From assembly GCA_045119035.1 (NCBI GenBank), contig JBGVCU010000024.1, forward strand, positions 1 through 10,721: DNA of 10,721 nt, read 5' to 3'. Every line of letters begins with the position of its first letter. The stretch's first letter is position 1. The notes below the pieces were generated by a model that searched no databases, had not been told where the DNA came from, and saw only the letters and a list, made by a program, of their open reading frames with translations. Positions 5,048 to 10,721 of this stretch are shown here, piece after piece. Both the position numbers and the translations under genes were made by a program. Origin of the DNA: CAYVQA01 sp045119035. GTDB lineage: Bacteria > Bacillota_I > Bacilli_A > ML615J-28 > CAG-313.

Positions 5048-6763
5048 CTATTGTTCTGGAATTTCGTCATCTAAATCTTTAGATTTATCTTCTTTTTCGT
5101 TATCCTCAAAGCTGCCAAAATCTAAATCTATATCATCTTCATCATCTTCTTCAGGTTGATCCAAATCTTTAGATCTTCCGCGAGGCGTGTATTTAGGTCC
5201 TTCTTCAGGTTGATCTAAATCTTCCTCTGGTTCTTCTGTCTCTTCAGGTTCATCCATAAAATTCTCAATATCAATACCAGCGTCATCGTAAAGTTTCTTA
5301 AAGCGTTTATCTTTAATTTCTTCTTTAATTTGCCCTAAGTTAGTTTCGAGTTCGTTACTATTTAAACCAAACACACGATTAATAAGTTCTTTAAACGACA
5401 TGATTGTACCACCAATGTCTTTTGAAGAGTTCCATGCTTCAATTTTTTCCTGTAAGATTGAAAGTTTCATCTTTTCGATAAATAAATTTTCATTTGTAAA
5501 TACTACATTAATATCTTTTTCTCTCAAATTCCAATCTTTTTCTTTCATTATATTGGTAGAAATAACTTCAAGTTTTAATAATGATTTAAAGAATTCACAA
5601 TAAACTAATCTTAAACGTGAAACGAACATCATGAACTTAACATCTTCTTGTGTCGTTTCTGTTGCATCAGTAGAAAATGGATGTGCATCATCAATATCAA
5701 GAAATGAAACAGGAATATGCAATGCTCTATATAACTTCTTATTAAAATATAGAATATCTGTAATTTCGCCTAAGTTTCCTGTTTCGTCAATTGTATCAAC
5801 AGTAGTTCCTCTACCACCACCTCTATTAGCAAACCAATAATCTTCAACCATTGATGTAATATGTTGTTGGTTAGAAATTTCACCAGTTTCGTTGTTATAA
5901 AACTTTTTGTATTTAAACGCTTGTTGAATTTTACGCATATATTCTTCACCACGTTTTGCAGGAAGATCGCCAATATCAACATTAAATACTCTTCGTGAAA
6001 TAGAACGTGAAAATCTCAAAGGAATTAACATATCTTCAAGACATGATAGCATGTTGGAAATTTTCATACCGTGTTCAAGATAGCTCAAACAAATGTTATC
6101 GTTATATAATCCAAAATCATTTCTAACAATTTCTTCAACAGAATATTCTTCTTCTAATGCATTGGAATATGAATAAATAGAATTTGAGTTATGAATAATA
6201 TCATTACGATATTTCCAACATTGAATTTTAGGATCAAAATATAGTCCTATCGGATCGATAAGTCTTAATTTTTGTATCCCTTTTTTAGTATTTCCTTTTT
6301 CATAAACACATTGACATACAATCTGTCCATCAATATAACTACGTCTTACTACATCATAGAGATTTTTATTAAAATGACCAAGATGAATAATTTTATCAAA
6401 TGCTGCTTGAATTGCTTTTGATATTTTTTCATTTTCCTCATTGATTTGTAATTTTAATGGAAACTTCTCATATGTAAATACAATTTCATTTACAATAATA
6501 TCAATTGCATTTGTTACTTCTGCTTGTGTTGCACAATTTCTATATGCCTTAATTTTTTCTGCTTGCTTTTGAACTAAGTCAGTTGTTGCATAATCAAAAT
6601 TGCCATATCCTAATTCGTTTTGATAATCAAAAAAATCATTAAAGTGATTTGCACTTGTAGTATCTGACAAATCATTTAATACATTAGTTGGATTAATAAA
6701 ACTCGATTGTTTCTTACTAGTATGTGGTTCTAAAAAACTTTTAACTTTTTCATTAATAAACAT
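5048..6763 (-). CDS. Portal vertex protein, T4 gp20-like
   Basis: A 571-residue protein with the T4-type portal pattern. It has an N-terminal domain with YRNCATQAEVTNAIDIIVNE, a middle domain with RSYIDGQIVCQCVYEKGN and LRLIDPIGLYFDP, and the segment RRVFNVDIGDLPAKRGEEYM. DYWFANRGGGRGTTVDTI and FNKKLYRALHIPVSFLD follow. Twelve copies would form the ring through which DNA is packaged and to which the tail joins. T4 gp20 has 524 residues; the excess is mainly a very acidic tail (503-571) with two DLDQPEE motifs and two SKDLD motifs. ATG 6763 has AAAGG about 7 bases upstream. In T4 the portal gene sits among head genes; here its neighbours are rtcB and a TnpB remnant, so the module has been rearranged. 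Possible promoters are TATAAAAG at 6783-6790 and GATAAATA at 6846-6853, both on the minus strand. Confidence 0.92.
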   Translation of the reverse strand: MFINEKVKSFLEPHTSKKQSSFINPTNVLNDLSDTTSANHFNDFFDYQNELGYGNFDYATTDLVQKQAEKIKAYRNCATQAEVTNAIDIIVNEIVFTYEKFPLKLQINEENEKISKAIQAAFDKIIHLGHFNKNLYDVVRRSYIDGQIVCQCVYEKGNTKKGIQKLRLIDPIGLYFDPKIQCWKYRNDIIHNSNSIYSYSNALEEEYSVEEIVRNDFGLYNDNICLSYLEHGMKISNMLSCLEDMLIPLRFSRSISRRVFNVDIGDLPAKRGEEYMRKIQQAFKYKKFYNNETGEISNQQHITSMVEDYWFANRGGGRGTTVDTIDETGNLGEITDILYFNKKLYRALHIPVSFLDIDDAHPFSTDATETTQEDVKFMMFVSRLRLVYCEFFKSLLKLEVISTNIMKEKDWNLREKDINVVFTNENLFIEKMKLSILQEKIEAWNSSKDIGGTIMSFKELINRVFGLNSNELETNLGQIKEEIKDKRFKKLYDDAGIDIENFMDEPEETEEPEEDLDQPEEGPKYTPRGRSKDLDQPEEDDEDDIDLDFGSFEDNEKEDKSKDLDDEIPEQ

Positions 6764-6782
6764 AAGTAGCCTTTGAAATTAG

Positions 6783-6790
6783 CTTTTATA
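6783..6790 (-). promoter_or_regulatory. TATAAAAG, late-promoter-like, before the portal gene
   Basis: The element lies 19 bases before the portal ATG and would leave a leader of about a dozen bases containing the ribosome binding site. A second candidate, GATAAATA, lies further upstream at 6846-6853. Neither is an exact late core. Confidence 0.35.
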
Positions 6791-6820
6791 TGTACTTAAA
6801 ACATTTGATGCCTTTATCTA

Positions 6821-6837
6821 GTAGAATGAAATTCTAC
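6821..6837. repeat. Short palindrome GTAGAATgaaATTCTAC, paired with 6927-6943
   Basis: Seven-base arms surround a GAA loop. The inner 15 bases recur exactly at 6928-6942, where ATAGAATgaaATTCTAT overlaps the end of the TnpB remnant. The two palindromes flank the AT-rich block at 6857-6910. Subterminal hairpins are a feature of IS200/IS605 ends, so these may be old element ends. Confidence 0.5.
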
Positions 6838-6856
6838 TTTCTTTGTATTTATCATG

Positions 6857-6910
6857 ATGTATTCAAAAATATTAAAAACTATTAAAAAAATATATAAATT
6901 TTTTAACATT
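6857..6910 (-). repeat. AT-rich block, copy B
   Basis: This is the same block as 499-543 (reverse complement, one mismatch and one 9-base gap) and 204-250. On the minus strand it follows the TnpB stop and precedes GATAAATA and the portal gene, the same order as at copy A. Confidence 0.7.
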
Positions 6911-6923
6911 AAAATACTTTTAT

Positions 6924-7067
6924 TTAATAGAATGAAATTCTATATGGTCTATACAAAAGACCTCTATCAATTATTTCCTGTATAACAGGAAACTCATTGA
7001 CTTCTTTTAAATGTAGATATTTACGCAGAATATTTAAAGCTCCATTAATATCAGTTTCAATAGGTTT
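6924..7067 (-). pseudogene. TnpB C-terminal remnant, copy B
   Basis: On the minus strand the frame reads KPIETDINGALNILRKYL, continues through RGLLYRPYRISFY, and ends at TAA (6924-6926). It keeps the aspartate of the third RuvC motif (TDINGA) that copy A has lost, but starts later, so even less of the protein remains. Of the eight codons that differ from copy A in the shared part, seven change the amino acid, so the protein is no longer under selection. It begins directly after the stop codon of the adjacent fibre-like gene and in the same frame. This suggests that the old insertion boundary lies at or near 7067. The palindrome at 6927-6943 overlaps its last codons. Confidence 0.85.
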
Positions 7068-7727
7068 TTAGTAATAGTCCTTGAAAGCTGAAGCAGTTCC
7101 AACGTTGAATTTATCTAGATGAACTTTATTGAAAGAGTCAAATACAATTTTAACTCTGTCATATTTAACTAAACCAGATATAGTTCCTGAGAACACTTTT
7201 TCTCCATCGCATTCAACATCAACTGTTACAGCAGTAGAGTATCTTGAACCATAGTACTCTGAATAGAAACCATACCCGTTCCAAGATGGGAAAAATTCAA
7301 TTCGATCTAAATTAGAAATCTCCATTTCCATAAAATACGTATTAGGTGCATTTACCGCTCCTGTGCATTGACCTTCACCCTGTAAAATATGTTCAACGCA
7401 ATGCATGTCGCCGAGGCCAGTGTAAAGATTTGTTGGAGTATAAAAATGTAAATTAACTTCATTATCGTAAACAGCATTGCACTCATTGAGTGTTATTCTT
7501 TTTAATGATGTTAGTGTTGCTTTACCAGTCTTTCTATGAATATTCAAACGGCATGTTGAGTTAGTGTTGTAATCCGAATGTGCACTTGGAAAAATGCTTA
7601 TCTTATAACTGTGTAATTCATTAAATAATCTCTCAATTTCATTTTCATCAGTATGAAGAAGATTTGTCACATACTTAGAAAGATTATCCTTATAAGTTTT
7701 TAAACAATCAGTTTTTAATAATTTCAT
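7068..7727 (-). CDS. Tail-fibre-like or virion protein
   Basis: A 219-residue protein beginning MKLLKTDCLKTYKDNLSKYV. This resembles MKLISLENITKYNELLNKKI of the divergent gene at 7791, a type of N-terminus common in small tail-fibre or baseplate-attached proteins of phages. The rest is rich in beta-prone, aromatic segments such as FFPSWNGYGFYSEYYGSRYS and TVDVECDGEKVFSGTISG, consistent with a beta-sandwich domain, perhaps carbohydrate-binding, although no family is recognised. ATG 7727 is chosen because of the shared N-terminus; a GTG at 7742 would add five residues. The ribosome binding site is weak. A minus-strand TATAAATA at 7778-7785 is the likely late promoter. The stop TAA is followed in frame by the TnpB remnant, so the present C-terminus may have been shaped by that insertion. 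Confidence 0.65.
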   Translation of the reverse strand: MKLLKTDCLKTYKDNLSKYVTNLLHTDENEIERLFNELHSYKISIFPSAHSDYNTNSTCRLNIHRKTGKATLTSLKRITLNECNAVYDNEVNLHFYTPTNLYTGLGDMHCVEHILQGEGQCTGAVNAPNTYFMEMEISNLDRIEFFPSWNGYGFYSEYYGSRYSTAVTVDVECDGEKVFSGTISGLVKYDRVKIVFDSFNKVHLDKFNVGTASAFKDYY

Positions 7728-7752
7728 ATTTGCACCATTCACAATTTAATAT

Positions 7753-7760
7753 TATAAATA
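7753..7760 (+). promoter_or_regulatory. T4-type late promoter TATAAATA for the gene at 7791
   Basis: An exact core match, 30 bases before the ATG. It crosses with the opposite-strand core at 7778-7785: each promoter reads through the other's position. Confidence 0.6.
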
Positions 7761-7777
7761 TTACATTAATTATTAAA

Positions 7778-7785
7778 TATTTATA
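7778..7785 (-). promoter_or_regulatory. T4-type late promoter TATAAATA (minus strand) for the gene at 7727
   Basis: TATTTATA on the plus strand is TATAAATA on the minus strand. It lies 50 bases before ATG 7727. Start sites for the two divergent transcripts would fall within a few bases of each other near 7766-7772. Confidence 0.6.
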
Positions 7786-7790
7786 ATAAA

Positions 7791-8624
7791 ATGAAACTTA
7801 TTTCTCTAGAAAATATAACAAAGTACAATGAATTACTGAATAAAAAGATTGTTAAATCTGTAAATTCAGTGAAACCCGATGAAAATGGAAATATCAATCT
7901 GAGAATTCCAAACGTTACAAGTGTTATAGGACTTCCTGATTATGAGAATCCTGTGACAATCGTCGATATAGCTAACACTGGTTTTAATCAAGAAACAAAT
8001 ATTGACTATACTTTCACTGAAGATGGATATCTTCATTATCGTTTGTTGTCCGGTGCTAATTACGATTATGATTCAATATTTTTCGCTTATTTGACAGTAA
8101 ATGCAAATACTATTTACATAAATGAGCGTTCTAGATCACCTTCAACTTCAGATCTTTCAACAACCATCAATGGTATGATTCCTGTTCCAAAGGGTACTAT
8201 TCTGCATATAAGTTACATAAAATGTGGTAATAATCCTTACAATATTATTGAGTTCTTTCCGTTAAAGAATAGAAACCTTGATCTTACAGAATCTTCAGAA
8301 AGTCATCAATCAACTGACTCTATAAACGAAATTTCAATTGATACTTATCAAAAATATCACGAAATAACATTAAACACTTCTGAAACAACTTTAAAATTTA
8401 TTGAAAATCAAAATTCTGAAAACAACTCAAATACAGTTCTAAAATTAGAATTATTCATTAAACAAGGAACTGGAACAAATACGGTAATTTGGCCAGATAA
8501 TGTTAAGTGGGAAAATGGAACTAAACCAGTGTTATCATTAAAAAAAGACAATGTTGATTTAATTTCTTTAGTCTCATTAGATAATGGAAAAAACTATTAC
8601 GGTTTTCAAAAGCAATTTGGTTAA
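7791..8624 (+). CDS. Tail-fibre-like protein
   Basis: A 277-residue protein. MKLISLENITKYNELLNKKI is followed by VNSVKPDENGNINL (24-37), a form of the VNSVNGKxGxVxL-type motif typical of phage tail fibres. A beta-rich middle follows (about 50-165, with YTFTEDGYLHYRL and MIPVPKGTILHISYI), then a Ser/Asn/Thr-rich linker (about 165-190). The C-terminal part (about 226-277) has VIWPDNVKWENGTKPVLS and SLDNGKNYYGFQ, a pattern seen at the ends of many phage fibre and structural proteins. It probably sits on the tail fibre or baseplate and helps bind the host. No Shine-Dalgarno sequence is present before ATG 7791; the AT-rich leader follows the late promoter at 7753-7760. The terminator at 8658-8687 ends the transcript. 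The shared N-terminus with the divergent gene suggests a common attachment site. Confidence 0.75.
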   Translation: MKLISLENITKYNELLNKKIVKSVNSVKPDENGNINLRIPNVTSVIGLPDYENPVTIVDIANTGFNQETNIDYTFTEDGYLHYRLLSGANYDYDSIFFAYLTVNANTIYINERSRSPSTSDLSTTINGMIPVPKGTILHISYIKCGNNPYNIIEFFPLKNRNLDLTESSESHQSTDSINEISIDTYQKYHEITLNTSETTLKFIENQNSENNSNTVLKLELFIKQGTGTNTVIWPDNVKWENGTKPVLSLKKDNVDLISLVSLDNGKNYYGFQKQFG

Positions 8625-8630
8625 GTTAGT

Positions 8631-8646
8631 GTGAACTGCTATTGAC
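8631..8646 (-). repeat. 16-bp dispersed inverted repeat, copy 2
   Basis: The reverse complement, GTCAATAGCAGTTCAC, matches 3770-3785 exactly. It lies between the fibre-gene stop and its terminator, so the fibre mRNA would carry the antisense of the loop upstream of rtcB. Confidence 0.6.
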
Positions 8647-8657
8647 TCATAATATCT

Positions 8658-8687
8658 AAAAGCACTTATAGAAATATGAGTGCTTTT
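8658..8687 (+). terminator. Rho-independent terminator after the fibre-like gene
   Basis: AAAAGCACT (8658-8666) pairs with AGTGCTTTT (8679-8687), and a T run follows. It separates the late fibre gene from the replication-type operon that starts at 8836. Confidence 0.85.
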
Positions 8688-8782
8688 TATTTTTATGGCA
8701 AATACCAAAATAAGTGCTGTAAATTTACATGCACGTTGTAAAAATTTTTAACAAAAAGTGAATTTTTTTAAATAAATATATT

Positions 8783-8811
8783 ATAATAAAGACACATTCA
8801 TATTTGAATGA
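8783..8811 (+). promoter_or_regulatory. Sigma70-like -10 and 5' hairpin before the RNase H operon
   Basis: TATAAT (8783-8788) follows a T-rich stretch without a clear -35, which resembles Campylobacter-type housekeeping promoters. CATTCA-TATT-TGAATG (8796-8811) would form a hairpin right at the 5' end of the transcript and could stabilise the mRNA. This promoter type differs from the TATAAATA cores before the structural genes, in keeping with early or middle expression. Confidence 0.5.
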
Positions 8812-8835
8812 TTACATATTTTTAAGGAATTATTC

Positions 8836-9882
8836 ATGATTTTAGTAGATTTTAGTGCAATTATGTTTCAAAGCATTTTTGCAAGTCCAAACGTTGCGGA
8901 AGCAAAATTAAACGAAAATAATAAGTACAATGCAAAAGATCTAGAAAATACGGTTATTGGATTAATTGTAGGAACTCTATTTGAAATCCAACAACATAAC
9001 GTCAGATATGGCAACATGGCTATTTGTTTAGATAGCACTCACAACTGGCGAAACGATATTCTAAAGACTTACAAGAGTAAGAGAAAAACAAATAGAGAAG
9101 AATCTCCTATTCCGTTTGATGAACTTTTTCCAGTTATAAATGAGTTAAAAGAGTACATTGATAAATATACTCCGTGGAATATTGTTAAGGTGGATAGGGC
9201 AGAAGCTGACGACTGTATTTTAGTTTTAGCAAATGAATATGCAAATAACGAGGATGTGTTAATTGTATCTTCGGATAAAGATATGATTCAGGTTCAATCT
9301 TATCATGATAACATCGTACAGTATTCACCTATGAAGCGTGAATTCATTACTTTTGGAAATAAGGCTGAAACAATGTCAAGATGGATTGTCGAACATACGA
9401 TTTTAGGTGATGCGATTGATGAAATTCCAAAGATTACAGATAATACTGAATTTTCAGATGAGTTCAAAAAATACATTAAAATGACACCGAAACAATTCCT
9501 ATCTTTAAATGAGAGTATACAAAATGAGTATATTGATAATTTTGATGTTGTTGACAAGAAAGGCAAAAAAGACGTATGGAAGAACATGCGATTAGGTGTT
9601 AAAACCTTAGATAAGATTGTTAAAAATGGTTTAGATGAGTTCTTAGATAGTAACGAACTGTATAGAGAAAACTTAGAAAGAAATAAAAAGTTAATTCTTA
9701 TGGAATATATCCCAGAGTTTATTAAGACTGAATGTTTAAATCAAATTAAGACCAAAGATGTTAGATCTGATCAGTTTAAAAATTATTTAGACAATCACGG
9801 ATTGACAATTTTAGCAAATGCAATGCCTTTTAATTTCAATTCTAAACCTTTAGATTTAGAAGATTTGTTAAAGGGGTTTTAG
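8836..9882 (+). CDS. rnh: T4 RNase H-like 5'-3' exonuclease (FEN/PIN family)
   Basis: A 348-residue protein of the FEN-1/T4 RNase H family, which removes RNA primers and flaps from lagging-strand fragments at the phage fork using Mg2+. The acidic motifs stand in family order: ILVDFSAIMF (D5), CLDSTHNWRND (D66) followed by basic YKSKRK, AEADDCILVLA (E123, D125, D126), IVSSDKDMIQVQ (D147, D149), and GDAIDEIP (D192, D195), the usual helix-hairpin-helix entry form. T4 RNase H has 305 residues, so this one is somewhat longer, mostly in the C-terminal half. ATG 8836 has AAGGAA about 8 bases upstream. In T4, small genes and then replication genes follow rnh; here two small unknown genes follow, the first starting right after the stop (TAGATG). 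Confidence 0.93.
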   Translation: MILVDFSAIMFQSIFASPNVAEAKLNENNKYNAKDLENTVIGLIVGTLFEIQQHNVRYGNMAICLDSTHNWRNDILKTYKSKRKTNREESPIPFDELFPVINELKEYIDKYTPWNIVKVDRAEADDCILVLANEYANNEDVLIVSSDKDMIQVQSYHDNIVQYSPMKREFITFGNKAETMSRWIVEHTILGDAIDEIPKITDNTEFSDEFKKYIKMTPKQFLSLNESIQNEYIDNFDVVDKKGKKDVWKNMRLGVKTLDKIVKNGLDEFLDSNELYRENLERNKKLILMEYIPEFIKTECLNQIKTKDVRSDQFKNYLDNHGLTILANAMPFNFNSKPLDLEDLLKGF

Positions 9883-10098
9883 ATGAACGATCCTATTTTA
9901 CAAATTCATTTAACCTCATTAGATAAGAATGTGAATGAAATTGGATCAATATATGTATGGTGCAACTCTGGTAAAGTTCAATGCACTATTGATCCAAAAA
10001 ACAAAAATATTCTTAGACTTGCAAGGGATTCTTTGAACTATGTTTTTAATAACGCAGATCAGGCAGAACTTGAAAAACAAAAAACAAAGGAAAGCTGA
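9883..10098 (+). CDS. Small protein of unknown function in the rnh operon
   Basis: A 71-residue protein starting directly after the RNase H stop, with AAAGGGG as its ribosome binding site inside the end of rnh, so the two are translationally linked. It reads MNDPILQIHLTSLDKNVNEI, then GSIYVWCNSGKVQCTID, and looks like one small beta-domain followed by a helix (LRLARDSLNYVFNNADQAEL) and a charged tail. In T4 this position is held by dsbA, but no similarity to dsbA is seen. The last 59 bases overlap the next gene in another frame. The function is unknown. Confidence 0.75.
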   Translation: MNDPILQIHLTSLDKNVNEIGSIYVWCNSGKVQCTIDPKNKNILRLARDSLNYVFNNADQAELEKQKTKES

Positions 10099-10381
10099 TT
10101 TACAGGAATTAGAAGATATTAAACAAAGAATATTGCAATTTCATAATAATATTTCTTATTGTATAGATAATAACTTAACTAAATATCATGTAGAATATGC
10201 AATGGAATTGCAATATATATTAGATGATTTTAAACGAATTACTAACGACGATAAAATCAACAGAATTTTGTTTGATATTTCTATTTTAAGAGACAAAATT
10301 AAAAAACAGCACGAAAATGGAATGGAAGTTACACCATTTGCATATTTGGCTGAATTAAAACTTATATACAATAAATATTAA
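10040..10381 (+). CDS. Small helical protein of unknown function, overlapping its upstream neighbour
   Basis: A 113-residue protein, mostly helical and charged, for example LQELEDIKQRILQFHNNISY and DKINRILFDISILRDKIKKQ. The N-terminus is basic (NLKNKKQRK). Starting at ATG 10040 it overlaps the gene at 9883 by 59 bases in the +1 frame; AAGGGA lies about 11 bases before this ATG. The only other in-frame start near the front is TTG 10133, with no good ribosome binding site. The reading is therefore either a true overlap or a shorter protein. By position it could stand where T4 has gene 33, the late-transcription co-activator, but no sequence similarity supports this. Confidence 0.6.
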   Translation: MFLITQIRQNLKNKKQRKADLQELEDIKQRILQFHNNISYCIDNNLTKYHVEYAMELQYILDDFKRITNDDKINRILFDISILRDKIKKQHENGMEVTPFAYLAELKLIYNKY

Positions 10382-10403
10382 TATTTTATTTTGGATATAA
10401 AAA

Positions 10404-10721
10404 ATGAGTAGATTTTCTTTTATTAACTTATTAAACGAGGGTGATACCTCCGATGATTTTCGTAAAGAGCGTAAGCTAGAAACTGAGCATATATCATTTA
10501 AGCACAGATGTATTGCTGAATCTGAAATTGCTAGACCTAGATCAAAATTTACTTTTGCAGATTTTTTAAAATCTCAAAGTGTAGAACCAGTAGAAGAAAT
10601 TGATAATACTGATTATAATGAAGTTGATAATACTGATTATAATGAAGTTGATAATACTGATTATAATGAAGTTGATAATACTGATTATAATGAAGTTGAT
10701 AATACTGATTATAATGAAGTT
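10404..10721 (+). CDS. Partial gene with an octapeptide repeat domain, runs off the window
   Basis: ATG 10404 opens a frame that stays open for 106 codons to the window end. The first 66 residues are unique (MSRFSFINLLNEGD, then KFTFADFLKSQSVEPVEEI). After these the protein becomes an array of DNTDYNEV, five full copies visible. I do not recognise the N-terminal part; its hydrophobic FINLLNEG start and charged body suggest a soluble phage protein. No strong ribosome binding site precedes the start (GGATATAAAAAATG). It follows 22 bases after the previous gene and is probably in the same operon. The repeated part is acidic and should be flexible or form a regular solenoid-like surface; the length of the array and the end of the gene lie outside the window. 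Confidence 0.75.
   Translation, partial: MSRFSFINLLNEGDTSDDFRKERKLETEHISFKHRCIAESEIARPRSKFTFADFLKSQSVEPVEEIDNTDYNEVDNTDYNEVDNTDYNEVDNTDYNEVDNTDYNEV
10602..10721 (+). repeat. Five perfect 24-bp tandem repeats encoding DNTDYNEV
   Basis: Units start at 10602, 10626, 10650, 10674 and 10698 and are identical at every base, including third codon positions. The last ends on the final base of the window, so the array continues or ends beyond it. Total identity points to recent expansion by slippage or unequal recombination. Because 24 is a multiple of three, copy-number change keeps the reading frame. Confidence 0.97.

Noticed and set aside
4956..5159. Plus-strand frame across the rtcB/portal terminator, ending in a serine run
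   Set aside because: It reads through the terminator hairpin and its serine-rich end is the antisense of the portal's acidic tail.
5400..5840. Plus-strand open frames at 5400-5603 and 5631-5840
   Set aside because: They lie opposite the portal coding sequence, lack ribosome binding sites, and their composition follows the antisense of the portal codons.
8694..8750. 18-codon frame starting MANTKISAV after the fibre terminator
   Set aside because: Very short, follows the terminator T run without a ribosome binding site, and lies in promoter DNA of the rnh operon.
10074..10090. Classic -1 frameshift site AAAAAAC
   Set aside because: The heptamer is not in the phase required for the gene at 9883, and the downstream frame is +1, not -1.
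9883..10381. dsbA and gene 33 by T4 gene order
   Set aside because: The position after rnh fits, but no residue pattern of either T4 protein is seen, so the symbols were not assigned.

Overview
The window looks like part of the genome of a strictly lytic, T4-like contractile-tailed phage with very AT-rich DNA. The supporting genes are a gp20-type portal protein, a gp5-type baseplate spike, a T4 RNase H-type 5' nuclease, and two tail-fibre-like proteins that share an N-terminal motif. Copies of the T4 late-promoter core TATAAATA lie in front of structural genes. The AT-richness, the Campylobacter-like -10 context, and TnpB remnants next to rearranged gene modules recall phages of Campylobacter and its relatives. 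The host is an inference, not something the sequence proves.

Layout. Positions 1-573 hold no intact gene: an unassigned left edge, a rightward terminator (161-188), a decayed C-terminal TnpB fragment (285-494) between inverted copies of an AT-rich ~45-bp block, and the promoter of the spike gene. The gp5-like spike (574-2595, +) converges with a lysine-rich unknown gene (2597-3280, -); one base separates their stop codons. A 568-bp intergenic region follows. It has a 142-bp block bounded by 13-bp inverted repeats around three 33-bp direct repeats, and then a hairpin-rich leader. RtcB RNA ligase (3849-4946, +) and the portal gene (5048-6763, -) converge on a strong bidirectional terminator. 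A second TnpB tail (6924-7067, -) sits between the portal promoter and a tail-fibre-like gene (7068-7727, -). That gene diverges from a second fibre-like gene (7791-8624, +) across a 63-bp spacer with two crossing late promoters. After a terminator comes a rightward operon: RNase H (8836-9882), two small unknown genes (9883-10098 and 10040-10381), and a gene that runs off the window through five perfect 24-bp repeats encoding DNTDYNEV.

How the genes relate. Spike, portal and fibre proteins build the virion and appear to be late genes. RNase H would remove Okazaki primers, and RtcB would reseal RNAs (probably tRNAs) cut by host nucleases. The most unusual features are the paired TnpB 3' ends kept next to structural-gene promoters, the repeat array upstream of rtcB, the long hydrophobic and cysteine-containing C-terminal extension on the spike, and the identical 24-bp repeat array at the right edge.
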